Assembly: GCA_937880335.1 (NCBI GenBank)
Contig: CALFLJ010000137.1
Location: 1 to 33,601 of the forward strand
Direction of reading: 5' to 3'
DNA length: 33,601 nt
From: an uncultured Succinatimonas sp.
Lineage (GTDB): Bacteria > Pseudomonadota > Gammaproteobacteria > Enterobacterales > Succinivibrionaceae
Shown: piece by piece, positions 32,869-33,601 of the stretch
How positions within the stretch are numbered: position 1 is the stretch's first letter
Layout of the letters: every line of letters begins with the position of its first letter
Made by a program: the position numbers and the translations under genes
Notes under the pieces: generated by a model
Database searches by the model: none
What the model saw: the letters and a program-made list of their open reading frames with translations, nothing else
What the model was told of the DNA's origin: nothing

Positions 32869-33297
32869 ATGGAAAGTATTTCATTCCATCTTGATGTCGT
32901 TAGTGGTGTTGGCAGTCTGTACTCTGGTCGCGTAAAATCTGTACGTGTGACAGGTTCGGAAGGTGAGCTTGGCATCAGATACGGTCATACTCCTTTGTTG
33001 ACTACTATTAAAACAGGTATGGTAATCTTTATTGATTCTGAAGATAAAGAGGATCAAATTTACCTGGCTGGTGGTGTTTTAGAAGTTCAACCTGACTACG
33101 TGACAATTCTTGCAGATACAGCTTTAAGAGCTGATGACATTGATGAGGCTAAAGCTCAAGAAGCTATACGTGCAGCTAAGGAGTCTCTTGAGAAAACAGG
33201 CTCTGGAGACGTTGATTATACGCATGCTTTAGCAAGATTAGCTGATGCAATGGCTCGCCTTAAGGTTGTTGAAATTGCTCGTAATCGCCGTAAGTAG
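32869..33297 (+). CDS. atpC: F1Fo ATP synthase subunit epsilon
   Basis: Epsilon binds the rotor foot and restrains ATP hydrolysis. The N-terminal beta-sandwich (FHLDVVSGVGSLYSGRVKSV, then GELGIRYGHTPLLTTIKTG and LAGGVLEVQPDYVTILADTA) is followed by two C-terminal helices ending KVVEIARNRRK. The 142 aa compare with 139 in E. coli. AAGGAGGA is an excellent Shine-Dalgarno, and the gene follows atpD by 16 bp as the last of the operon. Confidence 0.97.
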   Translation: MESISFHLDVVSGVGSLYSGRVKSVRVTGSEGELGIRYGHTPLLTTIKTGMVIFIDSEDKEDQIYLAGGVLEVQPDYVTILADTALRADDIDEAKAQEAIRAAKESLEKTGSGDVDYTHALARLADAMARLKVVEIARNRRK

Positions 33298-33380
33298 TAG
33301 CAGGCAACTAGAAGTGAAGAATTTTGTATTCTTATACCTTTAGGTGGCTGACATAATTTGGCTCATTGTAGAAATAGTTT

Positions 33381-33425
33381 AATCCCTGGAAAGAATATAA
33401 AAAAATTTACCAGGGATTATTTTGT
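33381..33425 (+). terminator. Intrinsic terminator of the atp operon
   Basis: AATCCCTGG (33381-33389) pairs perfectly with CCAGGGATT (33410-33418) and is followed by ATTTTGTT, about 85 bp after the atpC stop. Confidence 0.7.
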
Positions 33426-33482
33426 TCTTCGTCAAAACTGTGGAATCCTTGGAATGAATATAACAAAATTCACCTGGGTACT
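33381..33482 (+). repeat. Imperfect tandem duplication of the terminator unit
   Basis: The 39-bp unit at 33381-33419 recurs at 33444-33482 with about eight or nine substitutions. The second copy (AATCCTTGG ... ACCTGGGTA) keeps the sequence outline but loses most stem pairing. Confidence 0.6.
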
Positions 33483-33539
33483 TTTAGCATTTAAGTGAAT
33501 TTCCTCTAAATGAATTCTTGATTTTTAATAAGAAACATT

Positions 33540-33571
33540 GATAATCTCAATCTCTGTAAGATTATCTTTTT
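33540..33571 (+). terminator. AT-rich hairpin with T-run
   Basis: GATAATCT (33540-33547) pairs with AGATTATC (33559-33566), followed by five T residues. It may back up termination of the atp operon or belong to a gene beyond the window. Confidence 0.45.
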
Positions 33572-33601
33572 AAGATTTTTATCTAATTATTTATCCTTCC
33601 A

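Larger units (their letters stand above)
33298..33601. other. Gene-free tail downstream of atpC
   Basis: No gene is visible to the window edge. The stretch contains the duplicated hairpin unit (33381-33482) and a third hairpin (33540-33571), all listed separately. Confidence 0.6.

Noticed and set aside
1..33601. tRNA or rRNA genes and CRISPR arrays
   Set aside because: No cloverleaf with a T-loop GTTCRA context, no rRNA-like sequence and no regularly spaced direct repeats were seen.

Overview
The window is a low-GC, densely coded piece of a gammaproteobacterial chromosome around the replication origin. The gene order gyrB-recF-dnaN-dnaA / rpmH-rnpA-yidD-yidC-mnmE ... mnmG-rsmG-parA-parB-atpIBEFHAGDC is the ancestral gammaproteobacterial origin layout (Vibrio-like). 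The AT-richness, the class III (oxygen-sensitive) ribonucleotide reductase and the EarP/Arg32-type EF-P would suit an anaerobic member of Aeromonadales such as Succinivibrionaceae. The lineage is inferred from protein resemblance by eye; no search was run.

Layout. Bases 1-583 are non-coding, with a long inverted repeat 50 bp downstream of gyrB. Bases 584-6779 hold gyrB, recF, dnaN and dnaA on the minus strand, tightly spaced, with dnaA first. After a 476-bp divergent AT-rich gap come rpmH, rnpA, yidD, yidC and mnmE on the plus strand (7256-10995), with overlapping or abutting genes. Bases 11001-11746 are a decayed insertion element bounded by a perfect 15-bp inverted repeat; it ends 4 bp before the pqiC stop codon. 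Bases 11751-18272 on the minus strand hold nrdD, a 52-aa glycyl-radical peptide, nrdG, pqiA, pqiB and pqiC (listed in order of transcription). earP and efp follow on the plus strand. A 1.57-kb gene-free stretch (20325-21897) is the expected oriC position next to mnmG; it also holds the wreck of an unrecognised gene. From 21898 to 33297 mnmG, rsmG, parA, parB and the complete F1Fo ATP synthase operon run on the plus strand, followed by duplicated terminator-like hairpins.

How the parts work together. The first block supplies replication initiation and topology (DnaA, beta clamp, RecF, GyrB). The rpmH block supplies a ribosomal protein, the RNase P protein and membrane-protein insertion (YidD, YidC). 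MnmE and MnmG form the enzyme that modifies U34 of tRNA. ParA/ParB segregate the origin. EarP rhamnosylates EF-P. PqiABC forms a lipid-transport path across the envelope. AtpIBEFHAGDC is the proton-driven ATP synthase.

The most unusual observation is in the anaerobic ribonucleotide reductase. NrdD keeps its ATP cone, catalytic barrel and zinc Cys4 but has no glycyl-radical motif. Its C-terminus instead ends in a CxxC tail. The missing motif (RVTGYLVG, then DRFNNGK) is carried by a separate 52-aa gene between nrdD and nrdG. This looks like a split class III reductase with a stand-alone radical-carrying peptide. Other points of interest are a 45-residue insertion with four evenly spaced cysteines in ATP synthase subunit a, and a hairpin separating the only good Shine-Dalgarno from the efp start codon.
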